DNA of 64,000 nt from Rugosimonospora sp040255525. Lineage in GTDB: Bacteria > Actinomycetota > Actinomycetes > Mycobacteriales > Micromonosporaceae. Within the stretch, counting starts at the first letter, position 1, and the number at the start of each line of letters is the position of its first letter. Of the stretch, positions 16,261 through 24,802 are shown in pieces. A model generated the notes under the pieces. It did not search any database and was not told where the DNA came from. It saw nothing but the letters and a program-made list of their open reading frames with translations. The stretch is taken from positions 1-64,000 of the forward strand of contig JBDZVD010000010.1 in the NCBI GenBank assembly GCA_040255525.1, in the 5' to 3' direction. The position numbers and the translations under genes are program-made.

Positions 16261-16502
16261 GGGCGGGCCGGGCAGCTTCAGGGGCCAAGTCCCCCCGGGT
16301 GGTCAAGGCGGTGGCGCGGGAACTGGCAACGCTCCGGCCGTGGCGCGGGCCTCCTATGTGGACCCGGGGGATCGAGCTGTACAGCCGGGGTGAGACCGTC
16401 GCGCTGCCGGCCGCCGACGGTCCGGCCGCGGAGCGGGAAGTCCGGCGGCCGTTGAAGAACCGACCCCGACCCGGGCGGCCCGCCGTCCCGCGCCTCCCGC
16501 GG

Positions 16503-16733
16503 CTACCGCTGCTGTGAACGGACGCTCTGTCCGGCCTGCCGGGCCTGCTCCTTGACGTCCCGGGCCGCCCACTGGCCCTCGTCACGCACCTGCGACGCGG
16601 CTTGCCCCGCCGTGGACTTCACCGACTCGGCCGCCTGCTGGGCCGGCCCGCGCAGGCCCTCGCGCATCTGCTGGCCGGCGCCGCGCAGCCCCTGCGTCAG
16701 CGAATCGGAGTGCTGCGACGCCATGTCCTTCAC
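16503..16733 (-). CDS. Small LEA/antitoxin-like helical protein
   Basis: A 76-residue, Gln/Ala/Glu-rich amphipathic helical protein with repeated AAESVKSTAGQAASQVRDEG-like 11-residue rhythm, no membrane segment and no cysteine. This pattern is typical of late-embryogenesis-abundant or CsbD-like stress proteins. It is the last member of a coupled minus-strand operon, with its GTG overlapping the micro-ORF stop. It could instead be the C-terminal half of a DUF3618-type gene that lost its beginning. The function is not known. Confidence 0.5.
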   Translation of the reverse strand: MKDMASQHSDSLTQGLRGAGQQMREGLRGPAQQAAESVKSTAGQAASQVRDEGQWAARDVKEQARQAGQSVRSQQR

Positions 16734-16810
16734 GCGGCCACCGGCACGGCGCTCCGCGTCGCTGGCCGGCAGCAGGGACGTGACCAGGATGCCGCCGGAT
16801 CGGGGCTCAT
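16730..16810 (-). CDS. 26-residue overlapping micro-ORF (possible DUF3618-type remnant)
   Basis: The ATG at 16810 overlaps the holin-like gene stop (ATGA) and the TGA overlaps the GTG of the following gene (GTGA). The peptide MSPDPAASWSRPCCRPATRS has no domain. In related operons this position is often held by a DUF3618 protein starting MSxDP. The sequence up to 16733 is also open in the frame of the following gene, which starts 77 bases after this ATG (77 mod 3 = 2), so a small deletion may have split one gene into two. Confidence 0.35.
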   Translation of the reverse strand: MSPDPAASWSRPCCRPATRSAVPVAA

Positions 16811-17247
16811 CGGCGTCCCTCCCGGTGGTCCGGATTCGGTTTCAGCGTGCCAGGCACCTCGCGCACCGTTTCCGCGGTCCGGCGCAGCCCGGAGATGTGG
16901 CGCATCTGGGCCCGTCCGATCAGGAACATCGTCGCGGCGATGACAGCCCACACGCCGGCCACGATCAGCGCGGCGAAGCTCTGGTCCATGATGTTGGCCA
17001 GCCCCCACCATCCGGCGATCGACGCGAACAGCAGCGTCATGTACCCGGCGAAACCGCCGCCGCCCAGGAGGCCGGCGGTCCGGCCGGTCTGCGCCACCTC
17101 CTGGCGCAACTCCGCCTTCGCGAGCTGCACCTCCTGCCGGATCAGCCGGGACACGTCCCGGCTGAGTTCCCCGAACAGGGCTCCGACGGACGGCTGGCCG
17201 CCGCCGTCCGGGCCGACCTCCTGGACGCGCTTGGAAGGCGCACTCAT
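16807..17247 (-). CDS. Phage-holin-superfamily (DUF1469/YqjE-like) membrane protein
   Basis: A 146-residue protein. An N-terminal amphipathic helix LFGELSRDVSRLIRQEVQLA with following KAELRQEV leads to two hydrophobic segments (GLLGGGGFAGYMTLLFASIAGW and FAALIVAGVWAVIAATMFLI) and a charged C-terminal tail. This is the Phage_holin_3_6/YqjE layout found in chromosomal envelope-stress operons of actinobacteria, not a lysis holin. It is coupled by ATGA overlaps to genes on both sides. No phage gene is nearby. Confidence 0.78.
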   Translation of the reverse strand: MSAPSKRVQEVGPDGGGQPSVGALFGELSRDVSRLIRQEVQLAKAELRQEVAQTGRTAGLLGGGGFAGYMTLLFASIAGWWGLANIMDQSFAALIVAGVWAVIAATMFLIGRAQMRHISGLRRTAETVREVPGTLKPNPDHREGRR

Positions 17248-17843
17248 CGCGGTGTCCCTTCGGGTAGTGGCATCGAGGCCTCGGGCGAACCGCCGTCCGG
17301 AGACGGTGCGGCGCCCATCTGATCGCCTTCGCCGCCGGGCATGTTGCCTCCGCCGCCGGTCATGCTGCGGGTGAGCCGGCCGACGAGCATGCCGGCCAGG
17401 ACGGCCCCGCCGAGGAAGGCGCCCGGCCGCTGGCGTGCGAAGTCGCGCAGTTCCTCGATCACCTGGCCCGGTTCGTGGTGCTCAAGCCAGTCCGCGATCT
17501 GGTCGATGCGCCCCGACGCCTGCCGGATGAGGTCGCCCGCCGGCCCCTGTTGCGCGTTGTCTGCCGCGCTCCGGAGCTGGCCACCGAGCCCGCGCAGCCC
17601 GCTGGCGGCCCGCTGCTTCTGGGCGTCGGCCTGTTCCATCAGCTGTGACTGGGCCTGGTCCAGCATGCCGTGCGCCTGGCGCCCAGCCTCGGCGACGACG
17701 TGCTTGCCCTGTTCGGTCGCCTTCTGCGTGACCTGACGGCCCGCCTGCCCCGCGTTCTGGGCGGTCTGCGAACCCTGCTCCTTCACGGCGGTGCCGGTCG
17801 ACTTCTGGCCCCCCGACGCACCTGAACTACTGTGAACGCCCAC
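17244..17843 (-). CDS. Apolipoprotein/YqjD-like coiled-coil envelope protein
   Basis: A 199-residue protein. The first 140 residues are Gln/Ala-rich helices (TAVKEQGSQTAQNAGQAGRQ) suited to a coiled coil. Then come DLIRQASGRIDQIADWLEHH, a helix RDFARQRPGAFLGG, and a glycine-rich hydrophobic segment LGGAVLAGMLVGRLTRS that resembles the C-terminal membrane anchor of YqjD/ElaB proteins. The GTG at 17843 has GGGGGA five bases upstream; earlier in-frame sequence is Pro/Arg noise. It starts the minus-strand operon with the holin-like gene. A role in envelope or DNA protection under stress is inferred. Confidence 0.65.
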   Translation of the reverse strand: MGVHSSSGASGGQKSTGTAVKEQGSQTAQNAGQAGRQVTQKATEQGKHVVAEAGRQAHGMLDQAQSQLMEQADAQKQRAASGLRGLGGQLRSAADNAQQGPAGDLIRQASGRIDQIADWLEHHEPGQVIEELRDFARQRPGAFLGGAVLAGMLVGRLTRSMTGGGGNMPGGEGDQMGAAPSPDGGSPEASMPLPEGTPR

Positions 17844-18313
17844 CTTTTCCCCCTTGCCCCTGTACGCCCCCGTGAGCCCGGTGTCGCGCAGGCGCCGATC
17901 GTTGTCTCGATGGCCGGTTACCCGGAGGCAGGGCCGGTATGCGGTGCCCTGCCCGGCAGATGGGGGGTTGCCCGTCGGTACCCGGGCACCGGCGTTCGCG
18001 CGCTGGCCCTCTGCGTGTTCTGTCCCGGTATGCGCGGGACCGGCCCGGGGGTACCAATGGCTGCGAATGGTAAATCCGTCAGGGCGAGCGCGAGCACGGC
18101 TCGACGGCGGCGAGGGGCGCACCGGAGCGGGATGTGCGTCGCGCGGGAGGCAGCCGGTGATCGCGCGCTCGTCGAACCGGACCAGGGAGGCGAGGCTTCC
18201 GACGAGGCCAGATACATCTCCGGCGCCCGGATCGAGGTGACCGGCGGGAAACCGGTGCTGTGACCGGGGCCCCGGCGCGAGCCGGGCGGGCTCGCGCCGG
18301 GACGGGGCCGGGC
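17844..18313. other. 470-bp region with an SDR remnant and the stress-operon promoter
   Basis: The left part must hold the minus-strand promoter of the holin-like operon. The right part holds a broken SDR end (listed separately). An open plus-strand frame across 17832-18263 is mostly non-coding in style until its last 28 codons. Confidence 0.5.
18180..18263 (+). pseudogene. C-terminal remnant of a short-chain dehydrogenase
   Basis: The last 27 codons before the TGA at 18263 read EASDEARYISGARIEVTGG and KPVL, the standard end of classical SDR enzymes (LASDExxYxxGxxxxVxGG). Nothing upstream in any frame shows the Rossmann or YxxxK motifs. This is the tail of a deleted gene. Confidence 0.55.
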
Positions 18314-20761
18314 TCAGCAGCGATGGGGGCTGGAAACGGTTTCGACGCTCAGGTTCGGATCGGTGTCGATCGCGGTGTCGGTGAAGAGCATCGGGCGCAG
18401 CGTCTTCGTCGTGAACAGCCGGGTCTGGTCCGAGTAGTGCGGTGAGGACGGGTCGCCCGACTCGCCGAACGTGAGCAGGCCCCGCGCCTGCGGCCCGGAG
18501 GTGGTGTACTGCACGGTGGCCAGGAAGCTGGTGCCGTAGTTGACGACGTACCCGGCGGTGGTCAGGTCCGTACCGGGCAGCGGAGTGCCGCCGCTCATCC
18601 TCGGCTCCTCGGACGTGTTCGTGTCGTCCTCGAAGTACACCGCGTTCGCGATGCCCACGCTCTCACCCGAGCCAGGAACCGGAATGCGTACGCTGTTCTG
18701 GACCGTGTACTGCACCGCCTGCAGCGGTACGTCCGGCGCGTACCCGAGGCCCTGCAACCGCACCATCGCCTGCGCCATCGCCTGCAGCAGCGGGGCGGGA
18801 TCGGCGGGTACGCCGCGCGGGGTGTGGCCCGGGTCCGCGGGGTTGAACGGGACCCCCCACAGTGGACCGGCCGTGGTCAGCGCGTCCGGGTACCGGTCGA
18901 GTACCGAGGCGATCGTCTCCCGCCAGAGGACCGCGCCCCGGCTGGTGACGTCGAACCTGCGATCCCAGGCGGCCAGGGCCGAACACCCGGCGCTGATGTT
19001 CACCGGGCCGCTCTCCACCACCACCGGTGTCGAACCCCTCGCCCGGCAGGCCGTCACCACCGCGTCGGTCAACTGGTCGGAGGTGAACGTGGTGTCGGAC
19101 AGGATCGCGGTGCCCAGACCGTTCAGGCTGAACCGCCCGGTCGAGTCGACCGTACCCGGGAAGCCGCCCTGGAGCAGCGCCACGTTCTGCCTCGTGCGCA
19201 CCGTCTGCGGGGTGCCCTCGGCGCCCTGCAGCGGCGAGTACCCCACCAGCAACTGGTCGGTGTTGGCCAGCCAGTGGCTGTCGTTGGCGTTGAACACGTA
19301 GTCGTCGCGCAGCAGTTGCGGCTGCGCCCCGAACGGGATCAGCCCGGGTGAGCGCGCACCGGGTGCCGCCACCCACGCGTTGGCGCTGGTGCTACCGTCC
19401 AGGATGCCGAGCGGGTTGCTCGCCCACTCCGCTGTCGATGCCGCGGACAGGTCCGGCGTCTGCGACGCGTCCGCGTACCAGGCGTGGCCGGTGCTGTCCG
19501 CCGCGATCGTGTTCACCCACGGGATGCCCTGGTCCCGTGCGAGTGCGTCGCGGATGCCGGCGACGTCCGGTGCCTGCGCGATGTCGAGCCACTGCTTCAT
19601 GATGCGGTCGTTGTCGATGTTCGCGTCCCGGTAGGTGAGCGCGCTGCCGGCCGTCCAGCCCAGGCTGGGGTCGATCGACGACAGGTCGATGATCGGGCCG
19701 TACCGGCTCTGGTACAGCGTCCTGGTGTAGTTGAGCAGCCGGCCGCCGTAGTTCACCTGGATCGTGACGGTCTTCGACGTCATCGCCTCGGGTACGCCGT
19801 CGACCAGGTACCGGGTGGGGGATCCCGGCACCAGGCGCAGCGAGTAGAGCGTGTACCGGGCGCCGGCCGCGATGGTGTGCGTCCAGGCCACCGTGTCGGT
19901 GAACCCGATCTGCACACCCGGTACGCCGCCGAGGCTGCCGCCGTACACGTTCATCTGGTGGGGAACGGTCAGTTGAGACTCCCAGAAGCGCAGGTTGCCC
20001 TGCCACGGGAAGTGCGGGTTCGCTACCAGCGCTCCCCCGCCGGTGGTGGATTTCCGGCTGCCCAGCGCCCAGCCGTTGCTGCCCGGCGCACCGTCGCCGG
20101 CCCGTTGGGCCAGCGCTTCGCGCACCCCCTGCGCGACGGTTGCCCCGCCGACCGGGGCGGCCGCCGATCCGGGCGGTGCGGCCACCGCCATCGCCGCGAG
20201 GAAGTTCTGCCCGCTGGCGAGCAGGGCCACATCCCGTTGGTACGCGAGAACGTCCACATCGGTGATCGGGGTGATCCACCGTGCCCCGGCGCACCACCCG
20301 GGTACGTGCGCGGCGCCCACCTTGGCCAGGTAGCCGTTGAACCCGGCGACGTACCCCTCCAGCACCTGGGACTCCTCTGTGGACAGACGTGCCAGTTGCG
20401 CGGCGGCCAGGCCCATGATGTCGATCTCCCGGTAGCCCAGGTCGGTCGCGAGGTTCGCGCCGCCGGTCCCCGGTCCGAACCACCTGGAGCGCTGGCTCCG
20501 CACCTTGATCACCTGATCGTCGAGGTCGCAGAACCGGTCCTCGGCGTAGGCCCAGCCCTGGCCGAACATGACGTCGGCCAGACTGGACCCGGTGATGTGC
20601 GGGATGCCGTAACTGGTACGGCGGATGACCGCCGAGTACCCGGCCGCGCTCTCGTTCGTCGCGTGGGCCTGGCCCGGTACCGCGAGCAGGCCGAAGGCGA
20701 CCAGGCACAGTGCGGCCAGGCACAGTGCGGCCAGCGAGAATCTGGAACGTCGGTGTCTCAC
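18314..20761 (-). CDS. Secreted penicillin-acylase-family Ntn hydrolase
   Basis: An 815-residue exported enzyme. After a signal peptide (about residues 1-35, ending GQAHA) come VIRRTSYGIPHITGSSLADV and GQGWAYAEDRF, which start the alpha chain. The maturation site is GSNGWALGSRKS near residue 230, where Ser would become the N-terminal nucleophile of the beta chain. GALVANPHFPWQGNLRFWE follows. The family includes penicillin G acylase, aculeacin A acylase and acyl-homoserine-lactone acylases, all cutting amide bonds of acylated amines. GGAGG before the GTG at 20761 fixes the start. It lies 25 bases after the decarboxylase gene, so they form an operon. The natural substrate is unknown. Confidence 0.85.
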   Translation of the reverse strand: MRHRRSRFSLAALCLAALCLVAFGLLAVPGQAHATNESAAGYSAVIRRTSYGIPHITGSSLADVMFGQGWAYAEDRFCDLDDQVIKVRSQRSRWFGPGTGGANLATDLGYREIDIMGLAAAQLARLSTEESQVLEGYVAGFNGYLAKVGAAHVPGWCAGARWITPITDVDVLAYQRDVALLASGQNFLAAMAVAAPPGSAAAPVGGATVAQGVREALAQRAGDGAPGSNGWALGSRKSTTGGGALVANPHFPWQGNLRFWESQLTVPHQMNVYGGSLGGVPGVQIGFTDTVAWTHTIAAGARYTLYSLRLVPGSPTRYLVDGVPEAMTSKTVTIQVNYGGRLLNYTRTLYQSRYGPIIDLSSIDPSLGWTAGSALTYRDANIDNDRIMKQWLDIAQAPDVAGIRDALARDQGIPWVNTIAADSTGHAWYADASQTPDLSAASTAEWASNPLGILDGSTSANAWVAAPGARSPGLIPFGAQPQLLRDDYVFNANDSHWLANTDQLLVGYSPLQGAEGTPQTVRTRQNVALLQGGFPGTVDSTGRFSLNGLGTAILSDTTFTSDQLTDAVVTACRARGSTPVVVESGPVNISAGCSALAAWDRRFDVTSRGAVLWRETIASVLDRYPDALTTAGPLWGVPFNPADPGHTPRGVPADPAPLLQAMAQAMVRLQGLGYAPDVPLQAVQYTVQNSVRIPVPGSGESVGIANAVYFEDDTNTSEEPRMSGGTPLPGTDLTTAGYVVNYGTSFLATVQYTTSGPQARGLLTFGESGDPSSPHYSDQTRLFTTKTLRPMLFTDTAIDTDPNLSVETVSSPHRC

Positions 20762-20786
20762 GGGGACCTCCTCCGAGTCCGGTTTG

Positions 20787-21908
20787 TCACAGCGAGCTTC
20801 GGTCGATCGCCGACGCGAACGGCCGGGTCCCCGGCAGGCAACTGACCGAGGGGATGTCGAATCCGTTGAACGTCGAGGCGTACACCGTCGTGTAGGCGCC
20901 CGCGGTCCCGATGTGCACCAGGTCCCCGGTCGACAGGCCGGCGGACAGTTCGACATCGAAGAGGATGGTGTCCTGGCTGTCGCAGGTCGGTCCGGTGAGC
21001 TGGAACCTGTCGCGGATGCCGCCGCCCCGTGAATCGCTCACCGGGAACCGCAGCCGGTTGCCGGTCTCCAGGCTCTCCATCAGGCCGTTGAACGCCCCGA
21101 CGTCGAGGTGGATCCACCTCTTCCCGTCCCGGAACGCGGTGCCGATCACGGTCGCGGTCAGCGTGCCCGCTTCCGCGACGATGGCCCGCCCCGGCTCGAC
21201 AACCGCCCGTACCGGATAGGGCAGCGCGGCCAAGCCGTCACGAATCACCGCGGCGTAGCGCTCGAGCGGCGGCGGCGCGGCATCGTAGCGCGCCGGAAAG
21301 CCGCCGCCGAGATCGACCATGTGCAGGAAGATGCCCATGTCGGCCAACCGATGCATCATGCGCCGAACCGCCGCGAGCGGCGGCTGCCATGCCTGCGGTA
21401 CGAGCATCTGCGAGCCCACGTGGAAGGCGACCCCGTACGGGCGAAGGCCGAGCCCTCGCGCCTCGGCCAGCAGCCGCACCGCCGCGTCCGGCGCCACGCC
21501 GAACTTCCCCTCGCTCGGCACCCCGCTGGGCGCCCCGCGCGCGGCCAGCCGCACGATCGCGTTGGAGCCCGGCGCCAGCGCGGCGAGCTTGCCCGCCTCG
21601 TCCAGCGAGTCGAACGCGAAGCACCGCACGCCACCGGCGTACGCCCGCCGGATGTGTGCCCCGGGTTTGACCGGATTGCTGTAGAGCACGCTCGCCGGGT
21701 CCACCCCGAGCGCGAGCAGCGGGTCAAGTTCGGGTGCGGACGCGATCTCGAACCGGCACCCGAGCGATCGCAGGGTGGCGAGGACGCCCGGATGCGGGTT
21801 GCACTTCATCGCGTAGTGGACGGCGATGGACGGCATTGCCGTGGTGAACCGGCGGTAGGCCGCCTCGACGATCGAGAGGTCCATGACCAGTGCGGGCGTG
21901 CGCCTCAT
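20787..21908 (-). CDS. PLP-dependent ornithine/diaminopimelate-type decarboxylase (group III fold)
   Basis: A 373-residue alanine-racemase-fold decarboxylase, the size of eukaryote-like ornithine decarboxylases. The PLP lysine lies in HYAMKCNPHP (Lys35), the phosphate/Gly loop in VDLGGGFPARYD, the substrate region in FHVGSQ, and the cross-subunit cysteine in GPTCDSQDT. Members remove the carboxyl group of ornithine, lysine or related amino acids to make polyamines. GGAGG five bases before the ATG at 21908 favours that start over a GTG two codons upstream. It leads the acylase by 25 bases, suggesting linked polyamine or acyl-amine metabolism. Substrate preference cannot be read here. Confidence 0.83.
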   Translation of the reverse strand: MRRTPALVMDLSIVEAAYRRFTTAMPSIAVHYAMKCNPHPGVLATLRSLGCRFEIASAPELDPLLALGVDPASVLYSNPVKPGAHIRRAYAGGVRCFAFDSLDEAGKLAALAPGSNAIVRLAARGAPSGVPSEGKFGVAPDAAVRLLAEARGLGLRPYGVAFHVGSQMLVPQAWQPPLAAVRRMMHRLADMGIFLHMVDLGGGFPARYDAAPPPLERYAAVIRDGLAALPYPVRAVVEPGRAIVAEAGTLTATVIGTAFRDGKRWIHLDVGAFNGLMESLETGNRLRFPVSDSRGGGIRDRFQLTGPTCDSQDTILFDVELSAGLSTGDLVHIGTAGAYTTVYASTFNGFDIPSVSCLPGTRPFASAIDRSSL

Positions 21909-22054
21909 CGGCACCTCCGTCCATCGAGATGTACTCAGAGTGTCGCCCCGAACACCTAGAGTGCGCCATCCATGAAGCTGAATTTATGCGGGCGGATCTT
22001 TCGAGGCTTGCCGGCGCACTGGTCAGCGGGCCCGGCAACGGCGCGGCGCCGACG

Positions 22055-22282
22055 TCAGCGAAGCGTCAGTTCGCGCCACCCGTCGAACTCCGACGCGTGG
22101 ATCAGATCGCGCACCCAGTCGAGCGCCGTGTCCTCGTCGGGAACCTCGAACCACCGGCTCGCCCCGTCGGTGCCGCCGTGACGGGCTTCCACAAGCCAGA
22201 CGCCACCCTCCTGGGACACCAGGATGTCCTCCCGAACCGACCGGCCCCATCTGCCGTTCCAGTAGTGCCTCCGCCACTCCAC
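22055..22282 (-). CDS. Small conserved-style hypothetical protein
   Basis: A 75-residue protein beginning VEWRRHYWNGRWGRSVREDI and rich in Trp, Arg and acidic residues, with no membrane segment. The pattern ILVSQEGGVWLVEARHGG and FEVPDEDTALDWVRDLI looks like a small alpha/beta fold, but I recognise no family. The GTG at 22282 is chosen because TAATCT lies eight bases upstream, a leaderless promoter. Its right neighbour is divergent. Confidence 0.55.
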   Translation of the reverse strand: MEWRRHYWNGRWGRSVREDILVSQEGGVWLVEARHGGTDGASRWFEVPDEDTALDWVRDLIHASEFDGWRELTLR

Positions 22283-22290
22283 GGCAGCCG

Positions 22291-22296
22291 AGATTA
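22291..22296 (-). promoter_or_regulatory. Candidate -10 box of a leaderless promoter
   Basis: On the minus strand TAATCT fits TANNNT and is followed by eight bases and the GTG at 22282. Confidence 0.4.
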
Positions 22297-22424
22297 CTCG
22301 TACATATGTTCGAATGCCAGCGACTGCCGGCGGGCAGCGCCGGACCATTCCCCCCGGGAGTCGGTCGACCTTCCCGGGGGCTGACGACCCACCCGCGGCT
22401 ATGGCGCCCGTCACACCCGGCGCG

Positions 22425-22452
22425 TGTCACGTTCGACCGGCCCGCCCCCATC
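22425..22452 (+). promoter_or_regulatory. Candidate ECF41-type promoter
   Basis: TGTCACG (22425-22431) matches the TGTCACA-like -35 described for ECF41 targets. After 17 bases the -10 position reads CATC, close to the CGTC consensus. It lies 35 bases before the oxidoreductase gene that is coupled to the sigma factor, which suits an autoregulated operon. Confidence 0.4.
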
Positions 22453-22487
22453 CCGTGGTCATCACGCAGATGGAGGAGGACACGACG

Positions 22488-23693
22488 ATGGGCACATCGA
22501 AGGGGACCGGCACGGCGAACCCGCACCACGTGGTGATTCTGGGCGCGGGCTACGCCGGCATGGCGGCAACCATCCAGCTCGCGGCGCGCGTGAAGCGGTG
22601 CGGGGGCGTACGGGTGACGCTGGTGAACGCACAGGAGCGGTTCACCGAACGGCTCCGGCTGCCCATGACGGCGACCGGGCAACCGGTCGACGAACTCCGC
22701 ATCCCGGAGTTGCTGGCAGGTACCGGTACCCGGTTCGTCCCGGGCTGGGTGACGGCCGTCGATGCCCACGCGCGCACCGTACGCGTCGACGACGATCGCG
22801 TCCTGCACTTCGACACGCTGGTGTACGCGCTGGGCAGCATGGCCGACACGGCGGCGGTGCCGGGCGCGGAGGAGTACGCGTTCAGCCTGAGTGGGGTGCA
22901 TGACGCGGAGGCGCTGGCCGAGCGGCTGGCGCGCCTCGGTACCGGGGCGGTGGTCGTCGGCGGCAGCGGGCTGACCGGCGTGGAGGCGGCGGCGGAGATC
23001 GCCGAGCGGTACCCGGCTCTGAGCGTCGTGTTGCTGGGCCGGCAACAGCCGGGTGCGGCCATGCACCCGAAGGCGGGGGCGTACCTGCGCTCCGCGCTCA
23101 CGCGCCTGGGCGTCCGGGTGCGCGGCGGGGTCGAGGCCGCGAAGGTGCTACCAGACGCGGTCGAGTTGGTCGGCGGGGAGCGGATCGCCGCGGACGCCGT
23201 GCTGTGGACGGGCGGCACCCGGGTGTCGCCCATGGCGGCCGCCGCCGGCCTGACCGTCGACGAGCGGGGCCGCATCGTGACCGATGCCGCGCTGCGGTCG
23301 GTGTCGCATCCGCAGGTGTACGCCGTCGGCGACGCGGCCGCGGTCCGCCAGGGTTACGGCGTGATGCACGGCACCTGCCAGAGCGGGATGCCCACCGGGG
23401 TACACGCGGCGGTGTCCATTCTCCGCACGCTCGCCGGAAAGCAGCCCAGGCCGTTCCGTTTCGGGTACTACCACACGCCGGTGAGCCTGGGCCGGCACGA
23501 CGGGGTCGTGCAGTTCACCCATCCGGACGACACCCCTCGGCGCATCTACCTGACCGGCCGGATGGCGGCCAGGTATAAGGAGACGGTGACCGCTTCACCC
23601 TGGCCGACCTACGGCCGCATGAGGAAGATGCCGGCCTCGGGCGCGTTCTGGCCGCACGGCGGCCGGTTCACCCGGGTGCGGGCGTCGAAGTGA
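22488..23693 (+). CDS. FAD-dependent NAD(P)-disulfide-type oxidoreductase (NDH-2-like)
   Basis: A 401-residue flavoprotein. VVILGAGYAGMAATIQLA binds FAD, VVVGGSGLTGVEAAAEI binds NAD(P)H, and VYAVGDAAAVRQGYG is the second FAD motif. The CxxxxC disulfide of glutathione-reductase types is absent, so it resembles type II NADH dehydrogenases. GGAGGAGG eight bases upstream fixes the ATG at 22488. Its stop overlaps the sigma factor start (GTGA). Oxidoreductases of this kind are one of the standard partners of ECF41 sigma factors, so it is probably the regulated target. Confidence 0.83.
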   Translation: MGTSKGTGTANPHHVVILGAGYAGMAATIQLAARVKRCGGVRVTLVNAQERFTERLRLPMTATGQPVDELRIPELLAGTGTRFVPGWVTAVDAHARTVRVDDDRVLHFDTLVYALGSMADTAAVPGAEEYAFSLSGVHDAEALAERLARLGTGAVVVGGSGLTGVEAAAEIAERYPALSVVLLGRQQPGAAMHPKAGAYLRSALTRLGVRVRGGVEAAKVLPDAVELVGGERIAADAVLWTGGTRVSPMAAAAGLTVDERGRIVTDAALRSVSHPQVYAVGDAAAVRQGYGVMHGTCQSGMPTGVHAAVSILRTLAGKQPRPFRFGYYHTPVSLGRHDGVVQFTHPDDTPRRIYLTGRMAARYKETVTASPWPTYGRMRKMPASGAFWPHGGRFTRVRASK

Positions 23694-24610
23694 CCGCCTC
23701 GCAACCGGATCCGGGACAGCAGGTCTTCGACCACCATCGCCGCCTGCTGTTCTCGGTGGCCTACCGCATCCTCGGCAGCGCCGCCGACGCCGAGGACGCG
23801 GTGCAGGACGCGTGGATACGGTGGTCGGCCGCCGACCGCTCGCAGGTGACCGATTCCCGGGCGTACCTGGCGCGGATCGTGTCCAACCTGGCGCTGGAAC
23901 GGCTGCGCTCGGCCCGGCACAAGCGCGAGGTCTATGTCGGGCCGTGGCTTCCGGAGCCCATTCTCACCAGTGGTGACACCGCCGAGACCGTCACGGAGGC
24001 CGAGTCGGTGTCGATGGCGATGCTCGTGGTCCTGGAGACGCTGAGCCCGCTGGAACGCGCCGTGTTCGTGTTGAAGGAAATCTTCGACTTCAGCTACGCC
24101 GAGATCGCCGAGGCGGTCGAGCGTTCCGAGGTCGCGGTCCGGCAGGCCGGACACCGCGCCCGCGAACATGTCCGGGCCCGCCGTCCCCGCTTCGCCCCCG
24201 ACCGGACCCGGCAGCGGGAGGTGACCGAGCGGTTCTTCGCGGCCGCGACGGGCGGCGACGTCAACGCGTTGATGGAACTCCTGTCCCCGGGCGTCACGCT
24301 GTGGACCGACGGGGGCGGCAAGGTCCGTCAGGCCCTGCGCCCGATCGTCGGCGCGCGCGCGGTCGCCGGCTGGTTCGCCAGTATCGGCACCGTTGCGTAC
24401 CAGGGCGTGCGGCCCGCCGACATGACGGCCCGACTCGTGGACATCAACGGTGGTCCGGGCATTCTGTTCACCGGGCTGGGTCGCGTCATCGCCACGGTCA
24501 GCTTCGACTTCGACGCCGACGGCCGCATCGCCGGCATCCAGAACGTGGCGAACCCGGACAAGCTCACAGCCGTCGCCGGCGGTGTCAGCCGCGATGTCGG
24601 GACGCGTTGA
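23690..24610 (+). CDS. ECF41 RNA polymerase sigma factor with SnoaL-like C-terminal domain
   Basis: A 306-residue extracytoplasmic-function sigma factor. Sigma-2 is seen as RRLLFSVAYRILGSAADAED with AVQDAWIRW following, sigma-4 as LSPLERAVFVLKEIFDFSYA. Three features mark group ECF41: the linker motif WLPEP, and DGGGKV and NPDKL in the C-terminal NTF2/SnoaL-like extension (residues about 180-306). In studied members that extension controls sigma activity in place of an anti-sigma factor. It is coupled to the flavoprotein gene. The input signal is unknown. Confidence 0.9.
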   Translation: MTASQPDPGQQVFDHHRRLLFSVAYRILGSAADAEDAVQDAWIRWSAADRSQVTDSRAYLARIVSNLALERLRSARHKREVYVGPWLPEPILTSGDTAETVTEAESVSMAMLVVLETLSPLERAVFVLKEIFDFSYAEIAEAVERSEVAVRQAGHRAREHVRARRPRFAPDRTRQREVTERFFAAATGGDVNALMELLSPGVTLWTDGGGKVRQALRPIVGARAVAGWFASIGTVAYQGVRPADMTARLVDINGGPGILFTGLGRVIATVSFDFDADGRIAGIQNVANPDKLTAVAGGVSRDVGTR

Positions 24611-24757
24611 CCCCGGCCGGAGCGGACCCGCCGGGCCGGGGGAGGGGCACGCGGGGGGCGGGCAAAGGGCCGGCGGCGCCGGGGCCGACCGTGCCGCGTC
24701 GCGGGCCGAGGGCAACCTGGCGGCCGGTACGCCGCTGAGCAGGATCTGCGCAGTGCT

Positions 24758-24775
24758 TTCAACCATCGGGTTGAC
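24758..24775 (+). promoter_or_regulatory. Distal operator of the ArsR-type regulator
   Basis: TTCAAC-CATCGG-GTTGAC is an imperfect copy of the palindrome found 45 bases downstream, missing only the last base of symmetry. Confidence 0.6.
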
Positions 24776-24802
24776 GATCGGTCTCGCGCGGGCTACGGTA
24801 CT

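Noticed and set aside
16807..17247. Prophage remnant based on the holin-family protein
   Set aside because: No integrase, structural or lysis genes are near. The gene is a chromosomal YqjE-like type in a stress-like operon.
17832..18263. A 143-residue plus-strand protein
   Set aside because: Only its last 27 residues look like a protein family (SDR tail); the rest overlaps the minus-strand gene start and promoter.
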